Translations under genes and position numbers: made by a program
Shown here: in pieces, positions 54,618 through 64,000 of the stretch
How positions within the stretch are numbered: position 1 is the first letter of the stretch
Layout of the letters: each line of letters begins with the position of its first letter
From: Irpex lacteus
Taxonomy: Eukaryota; Basidiomycota; Agaricomycetes; Polyporales; Irpicaceae
DNA: 64,000 bases
Direction of reading: 5' to 3'
NCBI GenBank assembly: GCA_001986395.2
Contig: MQVO02000005.1
Span: 1 to 64,000, forward strand
The notes under the pieces: model-generated
What the model was told of the DNA's origin: nothing
Database searches by the model: none
Seen by the model: only the letters and a program-made list of their open reading frames with translations

Positions 54618-57302
54618 ATGTACGTCTGTCTGTCATGCTCATTCTCGTGCCGGAACTCTATCAATTCACCCATCAAATAACACCCTTGTATTCTCCAGGT
54701 CGCCTCGCCATTCCCCAGCCCACTCTCCCCCGCCGCAGCCTCCCTCTCCACCTGTCAGTGCGGACAACCGCAGTGGAGACAAGCCCGTCGTCGACAACAA
54801 TAAAAAAGACGCGACGTCTGCGCCAGCTCAGCAACAACAGCAGCAGCAGCAGCAGAGCGTGCCACAACACCAGATTGACCCCGCCCTCAGCGGTCCAGGA
54901 GGTGATCCTCGGTCAAACCAAAACACCGCCAACGCCAACGGCAACAGCGCGAACCACGTCAGCTCAAACGCGCCGCCATCGCCCGTCCCATTGCACTATC
55001 ATCCAATTCCCTTCTCGCTGCAGGAGAACCGCTGGGTACGTCAAACCTTGCCTTTGTGAATTCCACATCTTCCCATTTCCGTCCAGAGCCTTTCTATTCG
55101 AACTTCCGACGACACCGTTTCATTTGATATCCTCTTTCCCTTTTCCGTCTCTTGATTGGTCCGCGGTCACTGATGATTCCATCATTCCCTCTCTCGTTAT
55201 GGCATGTGCCAATGTCCTTTGTATAGCAGCAACAGCCTCCTCCTCCTCCTCCGCACTCCCAGCCTCATCATTCGCAGTCCCCCGCGTACGGCGCAGCAGT
55301 ATTTCAACCTCACAGGTACTCCCACCACCATCACCCACCACCTCCTCCGTCCCATCACACACATCACCACCCCCACCATCCAGATAGCTACCCCCATCCC
55401 AATCATCATCATATGCCTCACCGCGTCGATTCCCAGGACAGGTCTGGATCTATCAGGTAAGCCCCGTTGATCTCGTTTTAATATTCGCCTGCGCATCGCC
55501 ATCTCCATCAGCCCATCTCGCCCACACATCACTCATTCATCTTCATCCGCGTTCCTGTTCGTTCTATCATCATATCACAATCAATTCCCGTTATCATTTC
55601 TCGTCTTCCAACTTCTATCTTCTCCGCCAACGGTCAACGAGCAGTTCCCCCATCTGACCACTTGTTTGCGCGCTCTTGCCTTTTGCCGCTTGACAGCCAC
55701 AGGCCAGACGACCGCCCGTACGATCAGCACCCGGCCTCTTCCCACCCATCACCACCGCCTATCGCGACACTACATAATTCGTCCGCCCAACCCGTGGACA
55801 GCGCCGCCGCGTCGTCTATCACCTCTGCGTCTCCTCCTGTGCGTTTTCCTCTCTCTCACTCAATCACTCTTGTTCCCGACCACTCACTGCTCGGTACTTT
55901 ATAGCTCAATCAGAGCCCGTACTACTCTGCACCTCCACCACCAAGCGGTCCAGGCATGCACTCGTCGTACGGATATCCCCCGCATGCGCGGTACCCCGCT
56001 CAAGATCCCAACGGGCACGCCCACCCCATGGCGTCGGCCCAAGCCCAGTACCCTCCATCGTCCCACTACGGACCACCAGCGGTAGGTGCCCCCGTTCATC
56101 TGTCCACACGAACCATCCGGCCGACGTACGTTGCTACCCCTTCTTCCGCTGACTCCCATCCCTATTATACTTCGCCACCGCCGTCTGCCGTGCCACACCA
56201 GCCGGCATATATCGTCCACACAGACGATGCGGCGACGAAGCTGAATGATAGGGTCAGGAGGAAGTGTTATAATTGTAGGACGACGGATACGTCTACCTGG
56301 AGAAGGTCGAGTCTCACGCCTGGCAAAGTGGTAAGTCGCGTTCATTTTTTTCACTCTTTTCTTTTGTTTGGAGCAAGCACCATCGACGACCGAGTGTCGT
56401 CGATTGTGTTTGACCGCGTAAACACGATCGGACGAGCCGCGAACAACGCATCACTCCCATCGCCACGGGATCTCAGATTACAATGAGATTGAGGTGGGGA
56501 TGGGCTGAGCCGGAGTCCGATCGTGTTGATGTTGGCTGTTGTTGTCGTTTTTGTTGTGCGTGCGTTGACGGGACGCTGATGATTGCCTTTACGCTCTGTT
56601 CTCCTTGCCCCTGCACGTTCCTCTTCTCTCCAACCCTGCACATCCTCGCCATCTATTGCACTGCGATCATCACCGGTCTACCTCCATCATCACACCAACA
56701 TCGACGCATACACATAGCTCTGCAACAAGTGCGGACTCTTCGAGCGTACCCACTCCCGCCCCCGCCCCGAGCAGTTCCCGCACAAGCGCGGGCCTATCGT
56801 CACCACGACCTTCAAGTCGTCGAGGTCGCCTCCGCCGCCATCAGGCTCGTCGTCGTCGCGTCTCCCCCCTATCAACCAACAGCCCCCTCCTCAGCCCCAG
56901 CATCTACCCCCGCATCATTATGATCACCCGAGCATCACGGGGTTGATCCCCAGGCAGGATGGCAATGGCGGTCCGGGTGGACCTCCTCCCCCTCCCCCAT
57001 CTCAGCAGCAGTACGCCTCTGCTCCTCCTCCCCAGCAGAACTCGTCTTCCTCTGCGTCCGCCAACGCCTCTGCTCAGTCTGTCGGTGAGGCAGCTGCGCC
57101 TGCCACCACGAAGGTGGAGAGCGCGAGCATCGGGAGCTTGTTGAACGGGCCTGGTGCGAGTGGGAACGACGAGCGTGTGCAGGCAGGCACGAAGAGGCCG
57201 CTGAGCCCTGGGTCGAGCCCGAAGCAGGGGCAGAGGTCGCCGCCGTACGTCTACCAGCAGCAACAACAACAGCAGCAGCAGAGGGCGGGTGCGAGTGCGT
57301 AG
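54618..57302 (+). CDS. GATA-type zinc finger transcription factor, 573 aa
   Basis: Seven exon pieces: 54618-54619, 54699-55035, 55227-55456, 55697-55838, 55905-56330 and 56718-57302, plus upstream leader. The GATA finger is split by a 387-bp intron: CYNCRTTDTSTWRRSS before and LCNKCGLFERTH after, giving C-x2-C-x19-C-x2-C, followed by a basic tail (RPRPEQFPHKRGP). The N-terminus is Gln-, His- and Pro-rich; the C-terminus is Ser/Pro-rich with a Q9 run. The protein should bind GATA sites in the nucleus; the target pathway cannot be told from sequence. All junctions keep frame. The start codon appears to be made by splicing: AT at 54618-54619 and G at 54699. Upstream, the same frame has a TAG at 54579. 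Confidence 0.85.
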
Positions 57303-58165
57303 GTCGTGATGGACGCTCGAGAAAGTAAATTCGAGAAGATAATAATTTGAGGCTGATATCGTAGAATTTTCTTTTTGTTTCGATGAGTATTCGTAGTGCT
57401 AGTTGCTAGTTGCTTGATAGTGTCCGTGCTTCTGTCCGCGTAGTTCAGTCCCGTTTTAGTCTGCCAGTTCAGTGCTTCCTCTTGTCGTTTGTTCGTCTGC
57501 TCGTTTGCTCGTTCGTGCGTTTCTTTCTTGGCCCAGAGTCAAGTCGAAAGTCTGACTATTCTCCCCTCCGTACCCTATCCCCGTTTCGTTCGAATCGTGC
57601 GTCCCCTCCGACCCGTTGTAACCCCCCTCTCCCTTTGCCTTGTTGTTCGAGCGAGTCATCGAACTTATCACTGCTACCTGCTACCGCTACATAGTCACTG
57701 TCTTTAGTCGATTTTATGTACGTGCCGCTTCTTTGTGTATATTTTTATTCTCTCCGATCTGCTCAAATGTTCAATCAAGTTCTAGTTCTAGTTCGACTTC
57801 TACTTTCGCGAGAGTGCTCAAGTATCCTTGTACCTCCGCCCTCAGTGCCCGGGCCTGGCCTTGGCCTTGGACCTCAGTGTCGGAGAACGCGGTATGTGAT
57901 CGCTGGTAAGTACGTCCGTCGCGTTCTACTCACCAGCGTCTGGTGACTTGCATCCCAACTACGACCTGGCATTGACTATAGGTGAGTGAACGGCTATTCA
58001 TGTGGTATTCTCGGGTCGTTTACTAAATGGAACTTGTGCTATAGAATACAATGGAAGTTTGCAGTCCTCTTGATGCCGAGAACAGCTTAGTAGAGGAGAA
58101 AACATATGTGGACAGACCACCGCCGCAAATTAACACGGCTGACCCTCAGGCCTCACCGCTAGCAC
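57303..58165. other. 3' region of the GATA gene and convergent intergenic DNA
   Basis: A T-rich presumed 3' UTR near 57360, then no supported gene up to the stop of F-box G. Confidence 0.5.
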
Positions 58166-59849
58166 TTAATTCATCCTCTTTGACCACCTACATCCTTCCT
58201 CTTTACAACCCCAATAACCGCCTTCCTCGCCCGCCTCGAGCGCGTCGCGAAACTCACTCAACGCGTCTCGTATATGCTGTCGTATCTCTTCATCATCACA
58301 GGGCTGATTGTCTTCGCCATGGCAGAGAAAGACATGAACCGTTCTCGCGTTAAAGCCATGGTTGGACTTGACGGAAGGGAAGAGGTGTTGACGAAGGTTT
58401 GATCGAAGTTTCTCCCATTCTGGTTCAAGGGCGGACCAGTCGAGTTGTCGAAGTTGGCTCTCGCTAACCGGAACGAAAGCGGAGCCCTTGGTAGACCATA
58501 AGTAACAGTACCGCTGCATGGAAAATTGCATGACGAGGTGTCTGAGCCCAGTTCCCTCTCGTACTGAATCTGGCCTCTCAGCGGCGTCGAGTTTGGGATC
58601 GTGAACGGTCGGGAGAAGCGGGATAAACTTGGCTGCGAGACGAATTGCTTGTTGTGCGACAAGAGCTTCGGTGGAGGATATGTCTTCTATAAAGCTGCAT
58701 ATATTCAGGCGTAACGCGTGAAGTTTGGTAAGCGTGGCAAAGCCTGCACAGAGAGCCGCAGGTAGAAGGATACCTGGTGCTGCATAAGATAATGGATCAT
58801 AAGACGTTGAGCGATGAGAGACTGTTGAAAGTAAGGTGACGAACAGACGTACCGCGTTCGTCATTCGGGTTCTTTATGGACCATCCAGACCACTGCCACG
58901 AGATTCTCAAGCTGAGTTCGCCGAGGTTGTGGCCGAGGGAATATAACAGATCGTTCGTGGATGTGAGTACTGATGAGAAACAAGGTCCGGATATGTGCAA
59001 GCTCAGGCGTGTTATTCTGGGCTGCACGTTACACCAGCTGTACGTGGTAAGGAAGAACGGCACATCTCCCTGAAAATCTAGTTCTTCCGCTCCTGCAATC
59101 TCCTCTTCCAGGGAGTCCAGTGTGGATTGCTTGGTGTCGTCGCGATAGGATTCCAATCCACGTAACTCTAGAGTATTGACACTGAAATGCCGAAGGATGT
59201 TGGCAAGAACCCGGAGTTTCTCTTCAGTACCACCATTCGGATCTGGCATGAAGGTCAGCCTATCCAATCTTTTGGCCGAGGTATCTGAGCTCGAGTATGA
59301 AGAGTTGGACGGAAGGCCTACAACCTGAGGCCTGCGCTGCGTAAAAGGCTCCGACAGGTGAAAGCATTCCAGATCAAGATACTTCAGCTTAGTACAGTAT
59401 CCTAGAAGTAGAGACATTGTGTCTCTTTCGACGACGAAGTAGCCGCGGAGAGTAAGAGCCTGAACGCTGCTCAGAATGGCAGTCATCCGCCTAGTATGAC
59501 TGGCGTCGTTGTTCTCGGTGCCCTCAGTGAAGAGTTCTTCGAACTGAAAACCATGGCGACGATGAAGGACGATGTGCTTGAAGAAATACGGTATTGTGAT
59601 AGATCGCCATCGCTTCGAGACAAGAGAGCACGCTTCGAGATGTGCTTTCGATCCCGCGCCAGCAAGAGCAGTGTAGGATATCAAAGGCTGGCCGCTGCAC
59701 GAGCGAGCGTTTGGTGGACACAAGGCCTCAATAATTGGAGACAATATTTCGTCAGGAAGGTAGGGCAGGTCCGGAGGAGCTTTCGCCTTGAGTTTCGTTT
59801 TCGTCTTGGTCCGCTTAGACCGTGACGCCGTCCTCGATCGTTTCGCCAT
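58166..59849 (-). CDS. F-box protein G, 536 aa
   Basis: Exons 59849-58853 and 58779-58166; phase-1 intron (GTACGT..ATGCAG). The start MAKRSRTASRSKRTK gives a Lys/Arg-rich tail of about 27 residues, NLS-like, then LPYLPDEILSPIIEAL and CSLVSKRWRSITIPYFF. LGELSLRISWQW precedes the intron; the second exon contains ATLTKLHALRL and QLRQLDWSALEPEW; the tail is CKEEGCRW. It is the inverted-duplicate partner of F-box F at 47104-48736 and keeps the original start codon. Confidence 0.88.
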
Positions 59850-60230
59850 CCTGAGATGAGCCTATACGTGCAATGAGATGTAGTCAGAAGACGTTATGGG
59901 TCTGAGCAATGTCGAGATGCAAGCTTCAATTAACAATGTAGTTACGGATGACTTTCAGAGACAAGCTCGATGCACCGCTGGCATCAGCGCTGCGGCCGGC
60001 ACACATGTAATTCAACACATACCGAGTTGGAATATCCTGTCTGTCTGTGGCTAATTGCGTCGTGAGTACAGCTCAAAAGGTGTATGCAAATGCCCTTGCT
60101 TCGTGTTAGGGTACGACCTCAGTGGTACCTTGCAATTGGTATGGTTCAAGCTCAACTTTGGCCGCCATCAAACGTTCGGATGGGAGTGGTTCGGGGTCCT
60201 TGGACAGACCACGTGGACACAAGCGGCAGA
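58166..60230 (-). repeat. inverted duplication, right copy
   Basis: Matches 46640-48740 in inverted orientation, including F-box G and about 380 bp of upstream DNA. The copies are separated by about 9.4 kb. Confidence 0.85.
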
Positions 60231-60983
60231 GTGCGTCGTTCAACTTGACTCTCGACATCCAATACCGCCACCTCGAAGGCCGTTAGGCCCTAAGTTACCT
60301 GAGCACGTAGGTGTCCTATGATGTATCATATCCTGTGTATATCTGATAATTTGCTGACTCAGAGAGACTGGGTCGTACTCGACTCGGATATACCCCGTTA
60401 GACAGCCAGCCCTAGGTACGTACTTAGTTTTATGAGTCTTACTTATATACACTCACAGCCCATATCGAATGCAGTTTGTAAATACTAGGTTATAGGTGAT
60501 CTTATACAATGTGCTACATATTTTACTTGGGAGACACAAATGGTCGTGCATCGGCTGCAGCCGCTTACTGTACCTTGGCATTCACGCCGATCTTCATTTC
60601 GTTGGATGCGAAGACGATGCAGGATAGGCCTAGGTGGGGTCGATACCGGCCCCTTTGATTCTCTACTGGTTCGTGTGCACGTCTTGTCAACAGGTGAGTG
60701 GCGCTCGATTGAACTTATAAGGGCGACTGTATTCACTGCGCTGCTATCTGTTAGCTGGCACTGCCAGTGTCTTGTCATACTTGACGCTTGCTCCGCCGTC
60801 TACGCAGGTTAAAGCTCGCGGGTTTACGTGTATCGTCAGAGCGGTGAGCGTCCTGCCGTAGTTCTCAGCTAAAATCAGTCAGGTGGGTGCCAGTATAAAA
60901 TCCCTCTCCGTGCGTTCAGTAGTCAGCTGAACATTACCTCCAGGACCCCCTCGCGCTATTCAACTACCATCCGTACTAGTAAC
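60231..60983. other. intergenic, promoter side of secreted peptide gene 2
   Basis: No gene is supported. The TATA box of the peptide gene is at 60894. Confidence 0.5.
60894..60900 (+). promoter_or_regulatory. TATA box of secreted peptide gene 2
   Basis: TATAAAA lies 90 bp before ATG 60984. Confidence 0.6.
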
Positions 60984-61402
60984 ATGAGGAGCCTAACTCT
61001 TAGGTTGCCGTGTATTATAGGCTTCCTGCTATCTGGGATAGTCAACGCCGCACCCTCAGACCATAGTGTCCTCAGCTTCGGCAACGCGGCTCTTCTGGGA
61101 AAACGACAGCATTGTTCCCCAGGTGAGTTCAACTTCACAAGGCTAGCAGAATAGTTCCTCACCATTCTCAATCAACATTACGGTGCCCGTTCATAGGTTG
61201 CACAGATTGCAGCTGTATGTATTCTCTACGAGCCAGCTTGTAGGCTGTCGGATGTGTATATACTTGTATGATTTGATGTACTGACTTTCCTCCGTGCGTA
61301 GTTTGCTTCCCAGATTACCAGGATTGCCTACGAGGTGGCGTGGCGATGGAGCAGTGTCAAGAGGAGTTTGAGGAGTGTTTCAATTTCTGCACCGGGGAAT
61401 GA
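60984..61402 (+). CDS. secreted, Kex2-processed eight-cysteine peptide 2, 85 aa precursor
   Basis: Three exons: 60984-61122, an 18-nt microexon 61197-61214, and 61302-61402 (101 nt). A signal peptide (LRLPCIIGFLLSGIVNA, cleavage about residue 22-23) is followed by a pro-segment ending in KR at residues 40-41. The mature peptide is predicted at 44 residues, the same length as peptide 1, with the same spacing C-x3-C-x2-C-x2-C-x6-C-x9-C-x6-C-x3-C. Outside the cysteines few positions are shared: the Pro-Gly before the second cysteine, and Gln-Cys-x-Glu-Glu-Phe near the end. So structure is kept while sequence diverges. It lies between two minus-strand F-box genes, 19.4 kb from its paralogue. Confidence 0.82.
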
Positions 61403-61662
61403 ACGTTGAACGGTCTGAGCTCGGGACGTGGCTCAACTTCGAACTATGTAATACTAAGTTATGTAACCAATTATATAGTTTCTTTGGACATCGTTGGATT
61501 CATGATTGACGCACGAGAGATGTTCACGCTATCTAAAGCAGAATTGATGACCACGGAGTAACCGTACGTGATTAAGAGATGAGTATATAGTAAGAAATTA
61601 TTGTCAAATCACTTCTCGTTCAAAGGCTCCGCTCCGTAAACATGGACACGCTCCAAGTGTGT

Positions 61663-63164
61663 TCATCGCCGTCCACGCCATTGACAGCCCTCCTCCTCGC
61701 ACAAGAAGAACCCTCCCTTCTGCCCACGTGCTACAGCGTCATCGAGTTCTTTCAGAGCGTGACGAATATAAGGCTGATCTGCTGAGAAACCCTCGAAATC
61801 CCGCTGGCCAGAGAAGAATACTTTGAGTGACCGGAGTTCTCTAAATTGACGACACAGCATCTGCAAGAAGGAAAAATCAAGGAGTGCAGCGCTATTAAGT
61901 GCCAGATTCTCCTCGCAATCACCGGACATGGGGCAGTACATTACCACCAGGTGCTTCATCTTGGGGCCCGTGGGCAAGAGAGCGATCATGGCGCAGGCAA
62001 CCAACCAGCCGTACTCGAGAACTGAGGGGTAGTGGTCGCCATAGCCGTACGGGTCGCGCTCGTCGTCGACGTCGTCATCATCCGATAAGGACATTTCTGC
62101 AGTCATCTCGAGTCGGAAGCCGTGTAGAGATTTGCACGCGCGAAGTCCAGTGGATAATGCGCGCACAGCCATGTCTTTACCTAGATGTCATTAGTTAGAT
62201 AACACGACGAAGAATATAGCAACGTACTCGGAGAGGCGTCATCTGAGTCTAATTCAGTCCAGTCCCAGAGACGACGGAGGTCCAAGTGAAACTCGCCAAG
62301 TGTTGCGCTGGCCATGTGGAGAACATCGTTGAGGGCGCTTAGGGGATTCGTATTGGTTCCAACTTCACAGGCGACGCTGAGACAGGTAAGATGATCAAGA
62401 AGGCCAATGCCCCCGAAGAGTTGGAATACTCTTGGCGAAGTGGTCGAGTGGTTGGCGAGATCCACTGAGGGAATTTGCGTACTAGTCAGTGCTGGTAATC
62501 CAGATTCGGCTGCGACATGCAGCTCTTCCAGATAGTCAGGTAAGTCCAGGAACTGCAGCTGTCCAATCTCAGAGAACAACGAGAGTACATCTGCTAGAGT
62601 TCGAACGAACTCGCCCTCGGTCTGCTGCGAGACACCGCCAGAATATTGAAGCTTGCCAATCGTCAAACTTGCGTTGGACGTAGCGTGTGGAACCACGGTA
62701 ACAGTGGAGAGGCGTATGGTGCGCAAGCGCGGCAAAAGTTTCAACGCTTTGTTGACGTCCAACACGAGATGGTAGAAACAAGCTTCTTGGATGACACTGG
62801 CAATCTCTGGCTTCTTGGCCAGCCACTCGAGGAATTCGAGAGCGCGTGACGTTCCCGATTCGTCACCGTGGAACAAAGGTCCAACACATACACGATAGAA
62901 CAGATGTTGGAGAGTAAGTGTACGCCAACGACGGCAAACCAGAGAGCATTTTTGTAACCTCCCGACGTGGGCGGGGTCACGGTATCTGTTATTATCGTAT
63001 GAGTGCCGCGGTCCCCCAGAAAGGCTCACAATCGCGGAGAGGATGTGGTCGGGTAGCAATGGCATCGGAATGCAGGCAGGTGGAGGCTTAGGAGGGGCTG
63101 TAGTCGGAGCCAGAGGCTGAGACGCAGCCTTGGACCGCTTGGACCGCTTGGACCGTTTCGACAT
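61663..63164 (-). CDS. F-box protein H, 484 aa
   Basis: Exons 63164-62228 and 62180-61663; phase-1 intron of only 47 bp (GTACGT..ATCTAG). The start MSKRSKRSKRSK is a tandem basic repeat, NLS-like. The F-box is PLLPDHILSAIVSL, with CSLVCRRWRTLTLQHLF after a short insert. LADVLSLFSEIGQLQFL and GEFHLDLRRLW come before the intron. The second exon has the family segment CKSLHGFRLEM, an acidic loop and the tail CEEEGCQW. Confidence 0.87.
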
Positions 63165-63922
63165 GATTCACCCTAAAGAGAAATATATATTCAGCGCATG
63201 ATTTGGTCAAAGAGATGTGTGAGGTGAAAGCGCATGAAGAAGCTATGTATAGAACCAACGGTCAGCCTGCAAGCACCACTTCGATGCTGGCAACTGCCGC
63301 ACGAACAACTTGTTACAGGTAACAATGAAGACGATGTTGTCGCAAAGAACCAGAGAACAGCAGGTATATTTAGCACGTACCAGAAAGAGACTTGCTATCT
63401 AGCTCCAGCACAGGTGTATTGCACGAGAGACTCAGAGTAGAGACTGTTGGCACTTATTGCTACGTGGCCAAGGTCAAGTTCCAGTCCGAGTCTGAGTTGC
63501 CTGCCGCTGTGACCTTGCAGAGCCTCGGTGCCCGCGGAGCGCTCTTCCCCGCATGATTTCAGCGCTTCAAACTTTCTTTGCAAGTTAATTCGTAACATTG
63601 ACCTTGCTCGAATCGGCCAGCATGAGCTAAACACGGTACTGTAGTGGACAATTTAATCGTCAACGTTCAAGGATCAAGTAAGTTCGAGTGGCGCGTCATA
63701 CATGATAATGCAAGTTGATCTTGTTTCGAATTCTTCTATGTAGCACACGAAGTCAAGCCTTTTTGTATACCGTGCCTTCGCGCCCACTACAAAGGTACGC
63801 TGACCACTATCGACATTGACCACCTAAGCTAACTCGGAGCAGCAGTTGTAAGGTGATCTCGCCTCTTAGGTCAGAGGCGTCGATAGCAAGATCGACATTC
63901 AATGCTCAGACTATCGGAGACG
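63165..63922. other. intergenic between divergent F-box genes
   Basis: No gene is supported. F-box H starts at the left side and F-box I at the right. An imperfect match to the 26-bp palindrome at 63892-63917 (two mismatches) is expected by chance. Confidence 0.5.
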
Positions 63923-64000
63923 ATGATAGTATCAGAGTTACCCGTGGAAATCATTGACATGGTCCTCAGTGGACTGTGCGCTGCGGACCAGATACATGCA
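63923..64000 (+). CDS. F-box protein I, 5' fragment
   Basis: ATG 63923 opens MIVSELPVEIIDMVLSGLCA and runs off the window. SELPVEIIDMVL fits the start of an F-box, as in the relatives nearby. Only 26 codons are visible. Confidence 0.6.
   Translation, partial: MIVSELPVEIIDMVLSGLCAADQIHA

Noticed and set aside
54493..55387. The long plus-strand ORFs at 54493-55059 and 54500-55387 as the GATA gene start
   Set aside because: They read through the introns. Splicing keeps only part of the frame, and the joined model gives a continuous Gln/Pro-rich N-terminus.
63892..63917. An extra 26-bp palindrome at the right edge
   Set aside because: It has two mismatches. About two such matches are expected by chance in 64 kb, and no perfect copy is near.

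Overview
The window is nuclear DNA of a filamentous basidiomycete, most likely an Agaricomycete. Genes are dense and on both strands, and are interrupted by short GT..AG introns (about 50-80 bp) with CTNAC-type branch sites. The recognisable content fits: a lineage-expanded F-box family, an F-box/nucleotidyltransferase-like protein, a Mid2-like membrane protein, a GATA factor with polyglutamine, a 3-ketoacyl-CoA thiolase, and a ParB/sulfiredoxin-fold protein of the kind found in mushrooms. All gene models below were assembled by hand from splice signals and frame; no homology search was run.

Region 1 (1-20 kb) is a distinct compartment. Five genes all lie on the minus strand: an unrecognised multi-exon gene cut by the left edge; a protein of about 1,800 residues with a ParB-like GGQHR motif and two C-terminal ubiquitin-interacting motifs; a six-cysteine Zn2Cys6-like protein; a small unknown protein; and an F-box/nucleotidyltransferase-like protein. 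The region carries 21-22 copies of a fixed-length 26-bp palindrome, CCGATA-N14-TATCGG. I found none with perfect arms in the other 44 kb. Copies lie only in intergenic gaps and in the four unusually long introns, where they occur in pairs. Upstream of the cluster (15.4-20 kb) is a repeat field with tRNA-like modules next to hairpins whose stems differ in sequence but stay paired.

Region 2 (20-27 kb) is gene-poor: a small spliced AT-rich ORF, GCCGGC palindromes, low-complexity sequence, the isolated C-terminal part of a coronin gene, and a minus-strand array of homologous exon-intron units.

Region 3 (27-48.7 kb) holds thiolase, then an array of F-box genes. They share a phase-1 intron at the same place and mostly a C-x4-C-x-W C-terminus. 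Between them are a Mid2-like membrane protein, an unknown protein, one F-box protein of another subfamily, and a small secreted cysteine-rich peptide.

Region 4 (48.7-64 kb) starts with a gene-poor stretch, then a GATA factor whose start codon appears to be assembled by splicing, then more F-box genes. One of these is the inverted duplicate of a gene 11 kb away. A second copy of the secreted peptide has identical cysteine spacing and identical microexon structure. A further F-box gene starts at the right edge.

The two leading candidates for something new are the 26-bp palindrome family with its two possible in-cluster DNA readers, and the pair of Kex2-processed eight-cysteine peptides.
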